64,000 nucleotides of DNA from Devosia sp. 67-54 (GTDB taxonomy: Bacteria; Pseudomonadota; Alphaproteobacteria; Rhizobiales; Devosiaceae). Of the stretch, positions 33,542-45,368 are shown one piece after another. Each line of letters starts with the position of its first letter. The stretch's first letter is position 1. The position numbers and the translations under genes are program-made. The DNA is taken from positions 62,001-126,000 of the forward strand of contig NZ_MKVA01000011.1 in the NCBI RefSeq assembly GCF_001899075.1. Direction: 5' to 3'. A model generated the notes under the pieces. The model was not told where the DNA came from and did no database searches. It saw only the letters and a list, made by a program, of their open reading frames with translations.

Positions 33542-36160
33542 GTGAAACCCATCGAGCGTTACAACCCGCGGGTCGAGGAACCGCGCTGGCAGAAGGCCTG
33601 GGAGGACAGCAAATCCTTCGTGGTCGCCAACAACGATCCGCGCGAGCCCTATTACGTGCTCGAGATGTTCCCCTATCCCTCGGGGCGCATCCATATGGGC
33701 CATGTGCGCAATTATTCGATGGGCGACGTGCTGGCCCGCTACAAGCGCGCCAGGGGCTTCAACGTGCTGCATCCGATGGGCTGGGACGCCTTCGGCCTGC
33801 CGGCCGAGAACGCCGCCAAGCAGACCGGCAGCCACCCCAAGGCGTGGACCTACGCCAATATCGATACCATGCGCACCCAGCTCAAATCCATGGGGCTGAG
33901 CTTCGACTGGACGCGCGAATTCGCCACCTGCGACGTCGAATATTACCAGCGCCAGCAGCAGCTGTTCCTCGATTTCCTCAAGGCCGGGCTGGTGACGCGC
34001 AAATCCGCCAAGGTCAATTGGGACCCGGTGGACGAGACCGTGCTCGCCAACGAGCAGGTGATCGACGGCCGCGGCTGGCGCTCCGGCGCCATCGTCGAGC
34101 AGCGCGAGCTGACCCAGTGGTTCCTGAAGATCTCCGACTATTCCGAGGAGCTGCTGGAGGCGCTGGACGGCCTCGCCGGCTGGCCCGACAAGGTGCGCAC
34201 CATGCAGCGCAACTGGATCGGCAAATCCGAGGGCCTGCGCCTGCTGTTCGAGCTCGAGCCGTCGCCCGACGTCTCGGCCACCGCCATCGAGGTGTTCACC
34301 ACCCGTCCCGACACGATTTTCGGGGCGAGCTTCATCGCCCTGTCGCCCGACCATCCGCTGGCCGCCGAGCTGGCGCAGCGCCGCCCGGCGATCCGCGACT
34401 TCATCGACGAATTCCACCGCCAGGGCACCGCCACCGAGGCGCTGGAGAAGGCCGAAAAGCAGGGCGTCTTCACCGGGCTCAGGGTGCGTCACCCGGTCAG
34501 GCCGGGCGAGACGCTGCCGGTCTACGTCGCCAATTTCGTGCTCATGGACTACGGCACCGGCGCCATCTTCGGCTGTCCCGCGCACGACCAGCGCGACTTC
34601 GATTTTGCCCGCAAATACGGGCTGAACGTGATCCCCGTGGTGCTGCCGCCCGACACCGACCCGGACGAGTTCGCGGTGGCCGACGAAGCCTATGTCGGAC
34701 CCGGCACCCTCTATCACTCAGACTTCCTCGACGGCCTGCCAGTGGACGCGGCCAAGCGGGAGATCGCGCGTTATTTCGGCGCCCGCCAGGTGGGCAACCG
34801 CCCGCAGGGCACGGTCGAGACCAATTACCGCCTGCGCGATTGGGGCGTGTCGCGGCAACGCTATTGGGGCTGCCCGATCCCCGTGATCCATTGCGACGAG
34901 CACGGCGTGGTGCCGGTTCCGGACGCCGACCTGCCCGTCAAGCTGCCGGACGATGTCACCTTCGACCGTCCCGGCAACCCGCTCGACCACCATCCGACCT
35001 GGAAGCACGTGCCCTGCCCGATCTGCGGCAAGCCGGCGCGGCGCGAAACCGACACCATGGACACCTTCGTCGATTCGTCCTGGTACTTCGCCCGCTTCAC
35101 CGAACCGCACGCGGCGGCGCCCACGGTGCCCGCCATCGCCGATCGCTGGCTGCCCGTCGATCAGTATATCGGCGGCATAGAACACGCTATTTTGCATCTC
35201 CTCTACAGCCGCTTCTTCGCCCGGGCCATGCACAAGACCGGCCATCTGGGGATCGACGAGCCGTTCAAGGGCCTGTTCACCCAGGGCATGGTGGTGCACG
35301 AAACCTATCGCGACCAGAACGGCGACTGGGTGCTGCCGGCCGACGTGACGCTGGAGGGCATGGGCGACACCCGCCAGGCCCGGCTCACCGCCACCGGCGC
35401 GCCGGTCGTCATCGGCTCCATCGAAAAGATGAGCAAGTCCAAGAAGAACGTGGTCGATCCCGACGAGATCGTCCGCACCTATGGCGCCGACACCGCCCGC
35501 TGGTTCATGCTCTCGGACTCCCCGCCCGAGCGCGACGTGCAGTGGACCGAGGCCGGCATCGAGGGCGCCTCGCGCTTCCAGCAGCGCATCTGGAAGCTGG
35601 TGCAGGAGACGCTGCAGATCGCCGAGCTGCCCGCCAGCGGCGATACCGCGCCGGCCGAGATCGAGGCAACCCGCAAGCTGGTGCATCGCGCCGTCAAGGC
35701 GGTGGGCGACAACATCGAGGCGCTGCGCTTCAACAGCGCCGTGGCCCAGATCTACGAGCTCAGCAACGGGCTGGGCAAGTTCGCGGCGACGCTCGAGACG
35801 GCGCCCACCGCCAATGGCGTCGCCGTGCTGCGCGACGGCGTCACCCGGCTGGTGCAGCTCATCGCCCCGATGATGCCGCATCTGGCCGAAAGCTGCTGGG
35901 CCGCCCTCGGCGGCTCGGGCATGGTGGCCGACGCCGGCTGGCCCGAGATCGATCCGGCGCTGCTGGTGGATTCGGCGGTCACCGTCGCCGTGCAGGTCAA
36001 TGGCAAGCGCCGCGCCGAGATCACCCTGCCCAAGGGTGCCGCCGGACCCGAGGTGGAGCGGCAGGTCTTGTCACTGGACGCGATTGCCAGCATGCTGGAC
36101 GGCAAGCCGCCCAGGAAAATCATCATCGTGCCCGACAGGATCGTGAATGTGGTCATCTAA
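33542..36160 (+). CDS. leuS: Leucyl-tRNA synthetase
   Basis: 872 residues from GTG 33542, chosen because the product then starts [18 protein letters not shown], like other bacterial LeuRS. An ATG at 33473 would add 23 residues with no family match. Class I synthetase: HIGH-type [21 protein letters not shown]1 editing domain with the T-rich [12 protein letters not shown], zinc-region [18 protein letters not shown], and [12 protein letters not shown]. The C-terminal anticodon-binding region is complete. It overlaps lptE by 14 bp, so leuS, lptE and holA form one operon. Confidence 0.96.
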   Translation: MKPIERYNPRVEEPRWQKAWEDSKSFVVANNDPREPYYVLEMFPYPSGRIHMGHVRNYSMGDVLARYKRARGFNVLHPMGWDAFGLPAENAAKQTGSHPKAWTYANIDTMRTQLKSMGLSFDWTREFATCDVEYYQRQQQLFLDFLKAGLVTRKSAKVNWDPVDETVLANEQVIDGRGWRSGAIVEQRELTQWFLKISDYSEELLEALDGLAGWPDKVRTMQRNWIGKSEGLRLLFELEPSPDVSATAIEVFTTRPDTIFGASFIALSPDHPLAAELAQRRPAIRDFIDEFHRQGTATEALEKAEKQGVFTGLRVRHPVRPGETLPVYVANFVLMDYGTGAIFGCPAHDQRDFDFARKYGLNVIPVVLPPDTDPDEFAVADEAYVGPGTLYHSDFLDGLPVDAAKREIARYFGARQVGNRPQGTVETNYRLRDWGVSRQRYWGCPIPVIHCDEHGVVPVPDADLPVKLPDDVTFDRPGNPLDHHPTWKHVPCPICGKPARRETDTMDTFVDSSWYFARFTEPHAAAPTVPAIADRWLPVDQYIGGIEHAILHLLYSRFFARAMHKTGHLGIDEPFKGLFTQGMVVHETYRDQNGDWVLPADVTLEGMGDTRQARLTATGAPVVIGSIEKMSKSKKNVVDPDEIVRTYGADTARWFMLSDSPPERDVQWTEAGIEGASRFQQRIWKLVQETLQIAELPASGDTAPAEIEATRKLVHRAVKAVGDNIEALRFNSAVAQIYELSNGLGKFAATLETAPTANGVAVLRDGVTRLVQLIAPMMPHLAESCWAALGGSGMVADAGWPEIDPALLVDSAVTVAVQVNGKRRAEITLPKGAAGPEVERQVLSLDAIASMLDGKPPRKIIIVPDRIVNVVI

Positions 36161-36656
36161 CCGGACCGTGCGGGCTGCCGGAGCCGTGGTGGCGCTGGCG
36201 CTGCTGCCGGCGCTCGGCGCCTGCAGCGGCCTGACCCCGGTCTATGGCCCGGGCCAGTTCACCACCGACCGGGTCGAGCTCGCGATGTCGCCGCCGACCA
36301 ACCGCGTCGAACAGATCATCTATCAGGATCTGGCGCTGCATTTCACCCGCGTCAGCCGTCCGGGCGCCCCCAAGCTCACCGTCACCGCGGGCGCCGGCGC
36401 GCGCCAGCTCACCGACACCCAGAACGTCGTCACCACCGCGCAGCGGCCCGACGAAATGGTGGTGAGCGCCAGCGTCACGCTGGTCGGCAGCGACGGCAAG
36501 GTGCTGCTCTCGGGCACCCGCTCGCAGAGCGCCGACTACAATTCCGGCTCGCAGGTGATCGCCAACAACCAGGCCGCGACCGACGCCCAGGCCCGCGCCG
36601 CCCACCTCCTCGCCGACACCATCCGCCTCTCCGTCCTCGGCGCCCTCGCCAAATGA
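36147..36656 (+). CDS. lptE: LPS-assembly lipoprotein LptE
   Basis: 169 residues with a lipoprotein signal: lipobox LGAC with Cys26. The mature part has the LptE fold features PVYGPG...[23 protein letters not shown]. It plugs the LptD outer-membrane barrel that inserts lipopolysaccharide. It overlaps leuS by 14 bp and lies 10 bp before holA; this leuS-lptE-holA order is standard in alphaproteobacteria and supports the call despite low sequence conservation. Confidence 0.88.
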   Translation: MWSSNRTVRAAGAVVALALLPALGACSGLTPVYGPGQFTTDRVELAMSPPTNRVEQIIYQDLALHFTRVSRPGAPKLTVTAGAGARQLTDTQNVVTTAQRPDEMVVSASVTLVGSDGKVLLSGTRSQSADYNSGSQVIANNQAATDAQARAAHLLADTIRLSVLGALAK

Positions 36657-36666
36657 TCGGGACCGC

Positions 36667-37689
36667 ATGACCGCGCTCAAGGCGCATGAGGTCGAGCGTT
36701 TCGTCAGGCGGCCCGACCTCGAGGCCGGGGTGATTCTGGTTTATGGCCCCGACACCGGCCTCGTGCGCGAAACGGCGCAGCGGCTGGCGGCGCATTATGC
36801 CGGCCGCGACGGCGACGGCATGGGGCTGGTGACACTCGACGGCGGCGAGATCGACGCCGATCCGGGGCGGCTGCTGGTCGAAGCCCGCACCTCGTCGCTG
36901 TTCGGCGAGCGCCGCGTGGTGCGCGTGCGCGGCGCCGGCAAATCGATCGCCGTGCCGCTGAGCGAGCTCGCGGCCGATCCCTCGGGGGCCGTGATCATCG
37001 TCGAGGCCGGCAATCTGCCGCCGCGCGACGCGCTGCGGGCGCTGGTTGAGGGCGCCAGGGCCGGTCGTGCCCTGCCCTGCTATGCCGACAGCGACGAGAC
37101 CATCCTGCGGCTCATCACCGAGACCTTCAACGCCACCCAGATCCGCGCCGAACCCGACGTGCCGGCGCTGCTGCGCGACATTCTGGGCAACGATCGCGAG
37201 GTCACCCGCCGCGAGCTCGAAAAGCTCAGCCTCTATGCCGCCGAGAGCAAGCTGCTCACCGCCGCCGACGTGCTGACGCTCTGCGCCGACAATGCCGCCC
37301 TGGTGCTCGACGAGGTGGCCGACGCCATCGGTACCGGCCATCCCGACCGGCTCGACGCGGCGCTGAGCCGGGCCCTCGCCGCCGCCGTCAATCCGCAGCA
37401 ATTGCTGGCGTCGCTGACCCAGCATTTCACCCAGCTCCGCCGCTGGCGCACGGTGGTCGACAGTGGCGCGTCGGTGCGCGAGGTGCTCGACGGCGCCCGG
37501 CCGAAGCCGCATTTTTCCCGCCGCGCCGCACTCGAGCAGCAGCTTCGCCTGTGGTCCGACGCCTCCCTCGCCCTCGCCCTCGACCGGCTGCTGCGCGCCA
37601 CCGGCGACAGCCGCAAGAGCTACGGCAGCGCCGAAACCCTCACCCGCCGCACCTTCCTGGCGCTGGCCCAGATGGCCGCGCAGCACTGA
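36667..37689 (+). CDS. holA: DNA polymerase III delta subunit
   Basis: 340 residues. Clamp-loader delta subunit that opens the sliding clamp. N-terminal FVRRPDLEAGVILVYGPDTGLVRETAQRL, then RRVVRVRGAGK, and C-terminal AAVNPQQLLASLTQHFTQLRRW. It lacks a functional Walker motif, as expected for delta. Its stop (37687-37689) directly abuts the parB stop on the other strand, so the operons meet with no spacer. Confidence 0.93.
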   Translation: MTALKAHEVERFVRRPDLEAGVILVYGPDTGLVRETAQRLAAHYAGRDGDGMGLVTLDGGEIDADPGRLLVEARTSSLFGERRVVRVRGAGKSIAVPLSELAADPSGAVIIVEAGNLPPRDALRALVEGARAGRALPCYADSDETILRLITETFNATQIRAEPDVPALLRDILGNDREVTRRELEKLSLYAAESKLLTAADVLTLCADNAALVLDEVADAIGTGHPDRLDAALSRALAAAVNPQQLLASLTQHFTQLRRWRTVVDSGASVREVLDGARPKPHFSRRAALEQQLRLWSDASLALALDRLLRATGDSRKSYGSAETLTRRTFLALAQMAAQH

Positions 37690-38571
<882 letters not shown>

Positions 38572-38579
38572 GGTCGGCC

Positions 38580-39380
38580 TCACGCGGCATTCAATTGGCG
38601 TTCGCGGCGGATCACTTCGGTCGCCAGCCGCAAATACGCCTGGCTCCCCGCGCATTTGAGATCGTAGAGCAGCGCCGGCTTGCCGTAGGACGGCGCCTCG
38701 CTCAGCCGGACATTGCGTGGAATAACAGTATCATAGACCAAATTGCCCATGGTCCCGCGCACATCGTTCAGCACCTGTTCGCTGAGCGAATTGCGGCGGT
38801 CGAACATGGTCATCACCACGCCCTGGATGGCGAGGCGCGGGTTGAGATTGGTGCGGATCTGCTCGATGGTCTGCAGCAATTGGCTGAGGCCCTCGAGCGC
38901 GAAGAACTCGCACTGCATCGGGACCAGCACCGCGTCGGCCGCAACCAGCGCGTTCACCGTCAGCAGGTTCAGCGAGGGCGGGCAGTCGATGATGACATAG
39001 GAGATCGGCTGCTCTTCGATGGCGAGCTCGCCCAGGGCCTTGAAGGCGTTGCGCAATTTGAAGGCGCGGTCGGGCTGCTGCGAAATTACCTGCTCCACCC
39101 CGAGCAGGTCCAGCGTCGACGGCACGATGGCCACCCGCGGCACGTCGGTCATGATCGCGGCGCGCGCCACGGTGGCATCGCCGACCATCAGATCGTAGGA
39201 CGAGACCTCGCGGTCGGTGCGGCTAACCCCAAGCCCCGTCGACGCATTTCCCTGCGGGTCGAGGTCGACGATAAGCACCCGCTCGCCGATGGCGGCCAGC
39301 GCCGTGGCGAGGTTGATGGCGGTGGTGGTCTTGCCCACGCCGCCCTTCTGATTGGCGAGAGTGATGATGCGCGGCGCCAA
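38580..39380 (-). CDS. parA: Chromosome-partitioning ATPase ParA
   Basis: 266 residues. Deviant Walker A ANQKGGVGKTT at residues 9-19, Walker A' DLDPQGNAST, and DCPPSLNLL. The start is read as TTG at 39380 because AGGAGG (39392-39387) lies 6 bases upstream. The in-frame GTG at 39410 would overlap rsmG by 20 bp with no such site. The rsmG stop lies within the Shine-Dalgarno, which suggests coupling. It moves ParB-bound origins to the cell pole. Confidence 0.96.
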   Translation of the reverse strand: MAPRIITLANQKGGVGKTTTAINLATALAAIGERVLIVDLDPQGNASTGLGVSRTDREVSSYDLMVGDATVARAAIMTDVPRVAIVPSTLDLLGVEQVISQQPDRAFKLRNAFKALGELAIEEQPISYVIIDCPPSLNLLTVNALVAADAVLVPMQCEFFALEGLSQLLQTIEQIRTNLNPRLAIQGVVMTMFDRRNSLSEQVLNDVRGTMGNLVYDTVIPRNVRLSEAPSYGKPALLYDLKCAGSQAYLRLATEVIRRERQLNAA

Positions 39381-39390
39381 TAAGGGCCTC

Positions 39391-39978
39391 CTAAGCGACT
39401 GACTTCGCACGCAGATGTGAAATCTCGAGAATGACGCCGGAGGAGTCGGTCTCGCTGGGGTGGACTAGCATATCGAAGTCGAAATGGGCAGCGGCCCGTG
39501 ACACTTCTTCACGATATGTCTGGCCCTTGTGCAGCAAAAGATGGCCATTCGGACGGAGGAAACGAGCCGCGAGAGCGAGGAGGTCGGGCAGCGCCGCCAG
39601 CGCCCGCGACGTCACCAGATCGAATGTTTCACGTGAATCAATCTGCTCGGCGCGGCAGACCTCTACAATGACCGGCAGCCGCAGCTCCCGCGCCACGGTC
39701 CGCAGGAACGCGGCCTTCTTGGCGATGGGCTCGACCAGGGTGAATCGCCGTTCCGTTCCGCGTGAGGCGATGGCCAGCGGAATCGCGGGAAAGCCGCCGC
39801 CGGAGCCGAGATCGATGATGTCGCGATCCTCGGGCCGGAGCAGCGGCAGAAGCTGCAGACTGTCCTCGATGTGACGGGGCCACAGCGTGTCCACTGTTTC
39901 ACGTGAAACGAGATTCTGGACGGCATTCCATTTGCGCAGCAGCGCGGCGAAGGCTTCGAGATCGTCGCGCTGGCTCAT
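39391..39978 (-). CDS. rsmG: 16S rRNA (guanine527-N7)-methyltransferase RsmG (GidB)
   Basis: 195 residues from ATG 39978, overlapping the mnmG stop by 4 bp. SAM-binding motif [17 protein letters not shown] and early [21 protein letters not shown] are diagnostic. It methylates G527 of 16S rRNA; loss gives low-level streptomycin resistance. Two parS-like sites (39625 and 39895) are embedded in its coding sequence. Confidence 0.96.
   Translation of the reverse strand: MSQRDDLEAFAALLRKWNAVQNLVSRETVDTLWPRHIEDSLQLLPLLRPEDRDIIDLGSGGGFPAIPLAIASRGTERRFTLVEPIAKKAAFLRTVARELRLPVIVEVCRAEQIDSRETFDLVTSRALAALPDLLALAARFLRPNGHLLLHKGQTYREEVSRAAAHFDFDMLVHPSETDSSGVILEISHLRAKSVA
39625..39640. other. parS-like site 1 (in rsmG)
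   Basis: TGTTTCACGTGAATCA, 15 of 16 bases as in the bacterial parS consensus TGTTTCACGTGAAACA. Confidence 0.8.
39895..39910. other. parS-like site 2 (in rsmG)
   Basis: TGTTTCACGTGAAACG, 15 of 16 bases as in the parS consensus. Confidence 0.85.
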
Positions 39979-41846
39979 CCGGCTTTGCGCAGCGCCCCGC
40001 GGCGGATGATGGCGAGCAACAACGTCGCGGCCGCCGGCGTCATGCCTTCGAGCGCCTGCGCCTGCGCCAGAGTGGCCGGACGCGCCGCCATCAGCTTCTG
40101 CCGGATCTCGTTGGAAAGCCCTGGAATTTGGGCGTAATCGAGCCAATCCGGAATGGCGACGCTCTCGTCACGCCGCAGCGCCTCGACATCGGCCCGCTGC
40201 CGCTCGAGATAGACGGCATATTGGGCGTCGATGGAGAGCTGTTCCAGAATCGGCGTTCCAATATTGCCGATCTCCGGCCATAGCGCCGTGATCTCGGCGG
40301 GCCCGACATTGGGATAGGCCAGTAGATCGAAGGCGCTGCGGTGTTGCCCGTCGGCATTGACGACAATCCCCGCTTTGCGGGCGACCGATGGCGTGGCGCG
40401 CAGCCCGTGGAGCAGCGTTTTGGCGTCATCAAGTGCCTTGACCTTTGTTCGGAAAGCATCTTGACGATTACGGCCGACGAGGCCCCTGGCGATGCCGAGC
40501 GGCGTCAGCCGCTGGTCGGCATTGTCGCTGCGCAAATGCAGCCGGAACTCGGCGCGCGAGGTGAACATGCGATAAGGCTCGGCCACGCCGCGCGTGACTA
40601 GGTCGTCGACCATGACGCCGAGATAGGAGTCGGTGCGCGAGAGGATGATCTGCTCGTCGCCTCTGGCCCGGAGCGCCGCATTGGCGCCGGCCAGCAGCCC
40701 CTGCGCCGCCGCCTCCTCATAGCCGGTGGTGCCGTTGATCTGGCCGGCGAGGAACAGTCCCGGCAGCCGCTTTAGCTCCAGCGTCGCCTTCAGCTCGCGG
40801 GGATCGACATAGTCGTATTCGATGGCATAGCCCGGCCTGAGGATGCGCACCGCGCCGAGCCCCGGCATGGTCTTGAGGAACGCCTCCTGCACCTCGGCCG
40901 GCAACGAGGTGGAGAGCCCGTTGGGGTAGATGGTGGGATCGTCGAGCCCCTCCGGCTCGAGGAAGATCTGGTGGCTGTCGCGGTCGGCGAAGCGCACGAT
41001 CTTGTCTTCGATCGACGGGCAATAGCGCGGCCCACGGCTCTGGATGCGGCCGGAGTACATGGCCGAGCGATGCAGATTGTCGGCGATGATGCGGTGCGTC
41101 TCGCCCGTCGTATGCGTGATATAGCAACTGATCTGGGGCGTCGTGATCGCCGTCGTCAGCGACGAGAACGGCTCCGGCGGATCGTCGCCGGGCTGTGCCT
41201 CGAGCACGGTAAAGTCGATTGACGACCGATCGAGTCGCGCCGGCGTCCCGGTTTTCAGGCGACCGAGCCGCAATCCCAGGGCCTCCAGCCGCGTCGACAG
41301 GCCGAGCACCGGCGCTTCGCCGACCCGCCCGGCCGGAATGGTCTCCTCGCCGCGATGGATCAGCCCGCGCAGGAAGGTGCCGGTGGTCAAGACGACCGAA
41401 TGCGTACTGAAGCGGCGGCCGTCCAGCAGGATGACTCCTGTTATATTACCGGCGTCGACGACCAGGTCGTCGACCTCGCCCTCGATGATGGTGAGGTTCG
41501 GCTGCGCCGCCAGGGCCGCCTGCATCGCCTGGCGATAGAGCTTGCGGTCGGCCTGGGCGCGCGGTCCGCGCACCGCCGGCCCCTTGCGCCGGTTGAGCAC
41601 GCGGAACTGGATGCCCGCTGCATCGGCGACGCGGCCCATCAAACCGTCCAGCGCGTCGATCTCGCGAACCAGATGTCCCTTGCCCAGCCCACCGATCGCC
41701 GGGTTGCAGCTCATCTCGCCGATGGTGGCGAAGCGGTGCGTGATCAGCGCCGTCGGCACGCCGAGCCGCGCCGCGGCCGCCGCCGCTTCCGAACCAGCAT
41801 GGCCGCCGCCGACGATGATGACGCCGAAATCGCGTGAGTTACTCAT
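39975..41846 (-). CDS. mnmG: tRNA uridine-5-carboxymethylaminomethyl modification enzyme MnmG (GidA)
   Basis: 623 residues. FAD site [21 protein letters not shown] at the N-terminus, [37 protein letters not shown] and [20 protein letters not shown], all GidA signatures. It works with MnmE to put the cmnm5 group on U34 of certain tRNAs. It is coupled to rsmG by ATGA and follows mnmE after a 68 bp gap. Confidence 0.98.
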   Translation of the reverse strand: MSNSRDFGVIIVGGGHAGSEAAAAAARLGVPTALITHRFATIGEMSCNPAIGGLGKGHLVREIDALDGLMGRVADAAGIQFRVLNRRKGPAVRGPRAQADRKLYRQAMQAALAAQPNLTIIEGEVDDLVVDAGNITGVILLDGRRFSTHSVVLTTGTFLRGLIHRGEETIPAGRVGEAPVLGLSTRLEALGLRLGRLKTGTPARLDRSSIDFTVLEAQPGDDPPEPFSSLTTAITTPQISCYITHTTGETHRIIADNLHRSAMYSGRIQSRGPRYCPSIEDKIVRFADRDSHQIFLEPEGLDDPTIYPNGLSTSLPAEVQEAFLKTMPGLGAVRILRPGYAIEYDYVDPRELKATLELKRLPGLFLAGQINGTTGYEEAAAQGLLAGANAALRARGDEQIILSRTDSYLGVMVDDLVTRGVAEPYRMFTSRAEFRLHLRSDNADQRLTPLGIARGLVGRNRQDAFRTKVKALDDAKTLLHGLRATPSVARKAGIVVNADGQHRSAFDLLAYPNVGPAEITALWPEIGNIGTPILEQLSIDAQYAVYLERQRADVEALRRDESVAIPDWLDYAQIPGLSNEIRQKLMAARPATLAQAQALEGMTPAAATLLLAIIRRGALRKAG

Positions 41847-41901
41847 GGCCGGCGGGTGTAGTGGAGGCGGCGGGCAAGTTCAATGGTGCGCGCGGCGGCA
41901 C

Positions 41902-41917
41902 TGTTTCACGTGAATCA
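41902..41917. other. parS-like site 3 (mnmE-mnmG gap)
   Basis: TGTTTCACGTGAATCA, identical to site 1. It overlaps the mnmE stop codon. Confidence 0.8.
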
Positions 41918-43216
41918 TTTGCCGATGCAGAAGCTCGCGAACAGCCGGTCAAGTACGTGCTCGGTATCGATGCGGCCGAGCAGGCGCTCGAGCGCCAGCG
42001 AGGCCTGGCGCAGATGCTCGGCGGCGATCTCGTCGGTGGCGCCTTCGGAGAGGAAGCGATCGAGCGCCGCCTGTGCCGATTGCAGCGCCGCCAGGTCGCG
42101 CTCGCGGCTGACGAGGGCAGGGGGACCGGACCCCGCAGCAGCGGCGGCAAACCCGGCCAGCGCCGCCAGCAGTTCGTCGACGCCGACATCGCTCTGCACC
42201 GACAGCGAGTACTGCGCCGGCACCGGCCCCAGATCGGCTTTGGTCCCCACCGTCCACAGCGCCGGCTGCGGCGGCGGATCGAGCGGCGGCACATCGGGGG
42301 CAACGAGCCACAGCACCAGATCGGCGCGGGCGATCTCCACCTCGGCGCGCCGCACGCCCTCCGCCTCTGCGCGGCTATCGGTGGGCCTGAGGCCCGCCAT
42401 GTCGACCAGCACCACCAGCCGCCCGCCAAGATCAAGCGCCACCTCGCGCACGTCGCGCGTGGTGCCCGGCTCGTCCGAGACGATGGCGAGGTCCGAGCGG
42501 CTGAGCGCATTGAGCAGCGACGACTTGCCGACATTGGGCGGGCCGGCCAGCGCGACGCGCAACCCCTCGCGCACGATACGGCCGCGGCCGACCGCGTCGA
42601 TGGCGGAAGTCAGCTCGCTGGAAAGCCGCTCCATATTGCGCAGCACCGAGTCCGGCAGCACGTCGGACACATCGCTCTCGTCGGAGAAGTCGAGTCGTGC
42701 CTCGATCTCGGCACGCGCGTCGAGCAGCGTCTCGCGCCAGCGGCCGATCTCGGCCGATACGCCGCCGGCGAGCCGCGCCACCGCCTGCTGCCGCTGCGTT
42801 TCGGTTTCGGCCTCGATGAGATCGCCAAGCCCTTCGACCTCGGTCAGATCGAGCTTGCCGTTGAGGAAAGCGCGGCGGGTGAACTCGCCCGCCTCCGCGA
42901 GGCGCACGCCGGGAAGTGCGGCGATGGTTCGGAGCAGCGTTCTAACCACGGCAGGCGAACCATGCACCTGCAGCTCGGCGGTGTCCTCGCCAGTGAAGGA
43001 ATGCGGCGCGGGCATCCAGGCGACGAGGCCGGTATCGATGAGCTGGTTGTCGAGACGGATGGCGGCGAGGGTAAGGTGGCGCGGTGGCGGACGCGCTATG
43101 GAAAGATGTTCCAGAACGGCGCTCGTGTGCGGGCCGGAAATGCGAACGATGGCCACGCCGGACGGAAGGGCGCCGGAAGAAAGGGCGACGATGGTGTCGG
43201 CAGCGGGGGCGGTCAT
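41915..43216 (-). CDS. mnmE: tRNA modification GTPase MnmE (TrmE)
   Basis: 433 residues from ATG 43216; ATG 43240 is possible. N-terminal tetrahydrofolate domain starts DTIVALSSGALPSGVAIVRISGP. The inserted G domain has G1 GPPNVGKSSLLNAL and G2 EPGTTRD. G3 reads DMAGLR (usually DTAG) and G4 TKAD (usually NKxD). The protein ends CIGK, the conserved CxGK. Partner of MnmG. A parS-like site lies across its stop. Confidence 0.96.
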   Translation of the reverse strand: MTAPAADTIVALSSGALPSGVAIVRISGPHTSAVLEHLSIARPPPRHLTLAAIRLDNQLIDTGLVAWMPAPHSFTGEDTAELQVHGSPAVVRTLLRTIAALPGVRLAEAGEFTRRAFLNGKLDLTEVEGLGDLIEAETETQRQQAVARLAGGVSAEIGRWRETLLDARAEIEARLDFSDESDVSDVLPDSVLRNMERLSSELTSAIDAVGRGRIVREGLRVALAGPPNVGKSSLLNALSRSDLAIVSDEPGTTRDVREVALDLGGRLVVLVDMAGLRPTDSRAEAEGVRRAEVEIARADLVLWLVAPDVPPLDPPPQPALWTVGTKADLGPVPAQYSLSVQSDVGVDELLAALAGFAAAAAGSGPPALVSRERDLAALQSAQAALDRFLSEGATDEIAAEHLRQASLALERLLGRIDTEHVLDRLFASFCIGK

Positions 43217-43250
43217 GGGGTGACGGCGCGGGGCTTGCATGGCCGCCCCT

Positions 43251-43380
43251 CACCCGCCTCGCTACGCGAGGCACCCTCTCCCCAGAGGGGAGAGGGGAGG
43301 GCGGAGCCGCGGGTCTTGCAGTCGGGACCCCCCTCGCCCCTTTGGGGAGAGGGTGGCCGCGCAGCGGCCGGGTGAGGGGC
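43251..43380. repeat. Intergenic palindromic repeat (CCCTCACCC / CTCTCCCC family), copy 1
   Basis: Fills the mnmE-rho gap. Outer CCCCTCACCCG pairs with CGGGTGAGGGG; inner hairpins CCTCGCTACGCGAGG and CCCTCTCCCC-aga-GGGGAGAGGG and their partner CCTTTGGGGAGAGGG. A second, partial copy is at 58387-58490. This type of element is scattered through many alphaproteobacterial genomes. Confidence 0.7.
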
Positions 43381-43404
43381 CGCGCAGGACACGCCCTTTC
43401 CCCG

Positions 43405-44670
<1,266 letters not shown>

Positions 44671-44814
44671 GCGGCGAATGACCCTGGAGATAGACTGGAG
44701 ATGTGTGAGGGGGGTTTGCACCGCGCTTTCGCCGGGCGGCGCGCGTTTGTCGGTGCGACGCGCCTCAGATAGCCCGAAGCGGTGTCGTATTCAAGAGCCG
44801 GCTGGTCTCGGGAC

Positions 44815-44830
44815 GGATTCACGTGAAACG
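44815..44830. other. parS-like site 4 (rho-hemJ gap)
   Basis: GGATTCACGTGAAACG, 13 of 16 bases as in the parS consensus and identical to site 5 at 46934. Confidence 0.65.
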
Positions 44831-44835
44831 CCCGT

Positions 44836-44907
44836 GGTGAATGGTGAATGGCAAAATGGTGAATGGTCGAACGGCGCCGCCGGTCCGCGCGACCGTTCAC
44901 CACTTCC
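44836..44907. repeat. GGTGAATGG repeats with partial inverted partner
   Basis: GGTGAATGG occurs at 44836, 44843 and 44858. The right side carries the inverted CCGTTCACCAC and CCCATTC near 44898-44920. Similar units occur at 25970-26032 and 31241-31271. Confidence 0.5.
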
Positions 44908-44918
44908 CATTCGCCGCC

Positions 44919-45365
44919 TCAGAACGGCTTCACGATCACCATGATCACGATGATGATGACCAGAACGAAGGGCAGCTCGTTGACGATGCGCCAGAAGCGG
45001 GTGGGGCGGTCGTTCCGGTCGGCGGCGAATTTGCGGATCTGGGTGCCGTAAAAGCCGTGGATGGCGGTAAGGAGCAGCACCGCCGCCGCCTTGACCCAGG
45101 GCCAGCCCTGCGACCAGTCGACGAGGCCCGGGGTGAACACCATCATCAGCCCGAACACGAAGGTCAGCACCATCGCCGGCCGGATGATGCCGCGATACAG
45201 CCGCCGCTCCATGATCTTGAAGGTTTCCGACTGGATCGAGCCCTTCTCGGCGGCGCTGTGATAGACGAAGAGCCGCGGCAGATACATCATGCCGGCGATC
45301 CAGGCGATCACCGAAATGACGTGCAGGGCCTTGACCCACGTCGTCGCAAACAGCACCCAATCCAT
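44919..45365 (-). CDS. hemJ: Protoporphyrinogen IX oxidase HemJ
   Basis: 148 residues, four membrane helices. HemJ signature near the start, VKALHVISVIAWIAGMMYLPRLFVYH, with the conserved His residues, and FKIMERRLYRGIIRPAM. It catalyses the penultimate step of heme synthesis. It follows hemE by 3 bp, so the two form an operon. Many rhizobia have hemH at this place; hemJ here is a variation. Confidence 0.93.
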   Translation of the reverse strand: MDWVLFATTWVKALHVISVIAWIAGMMYLPRLFVYHSAAEKGSIQSETFKIMERRLYRGIIRPAMVLTFVFGLMMVFTPGLVDWSQGWPWVKAAAVLLLTAIHGFYGTQIRKFAADRNDRPTRFWRIVNELPFVLVIIIVIMVIVKPF

Positions 45366-45368
45366 CGC

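Noticed and set aside
44836-44866. Short direct repeats GGTGAATGG as a CRISPR array
   Set aside because: Units of 9 bases with 0-6 base spacing, no constant spacer length and no cas genes.
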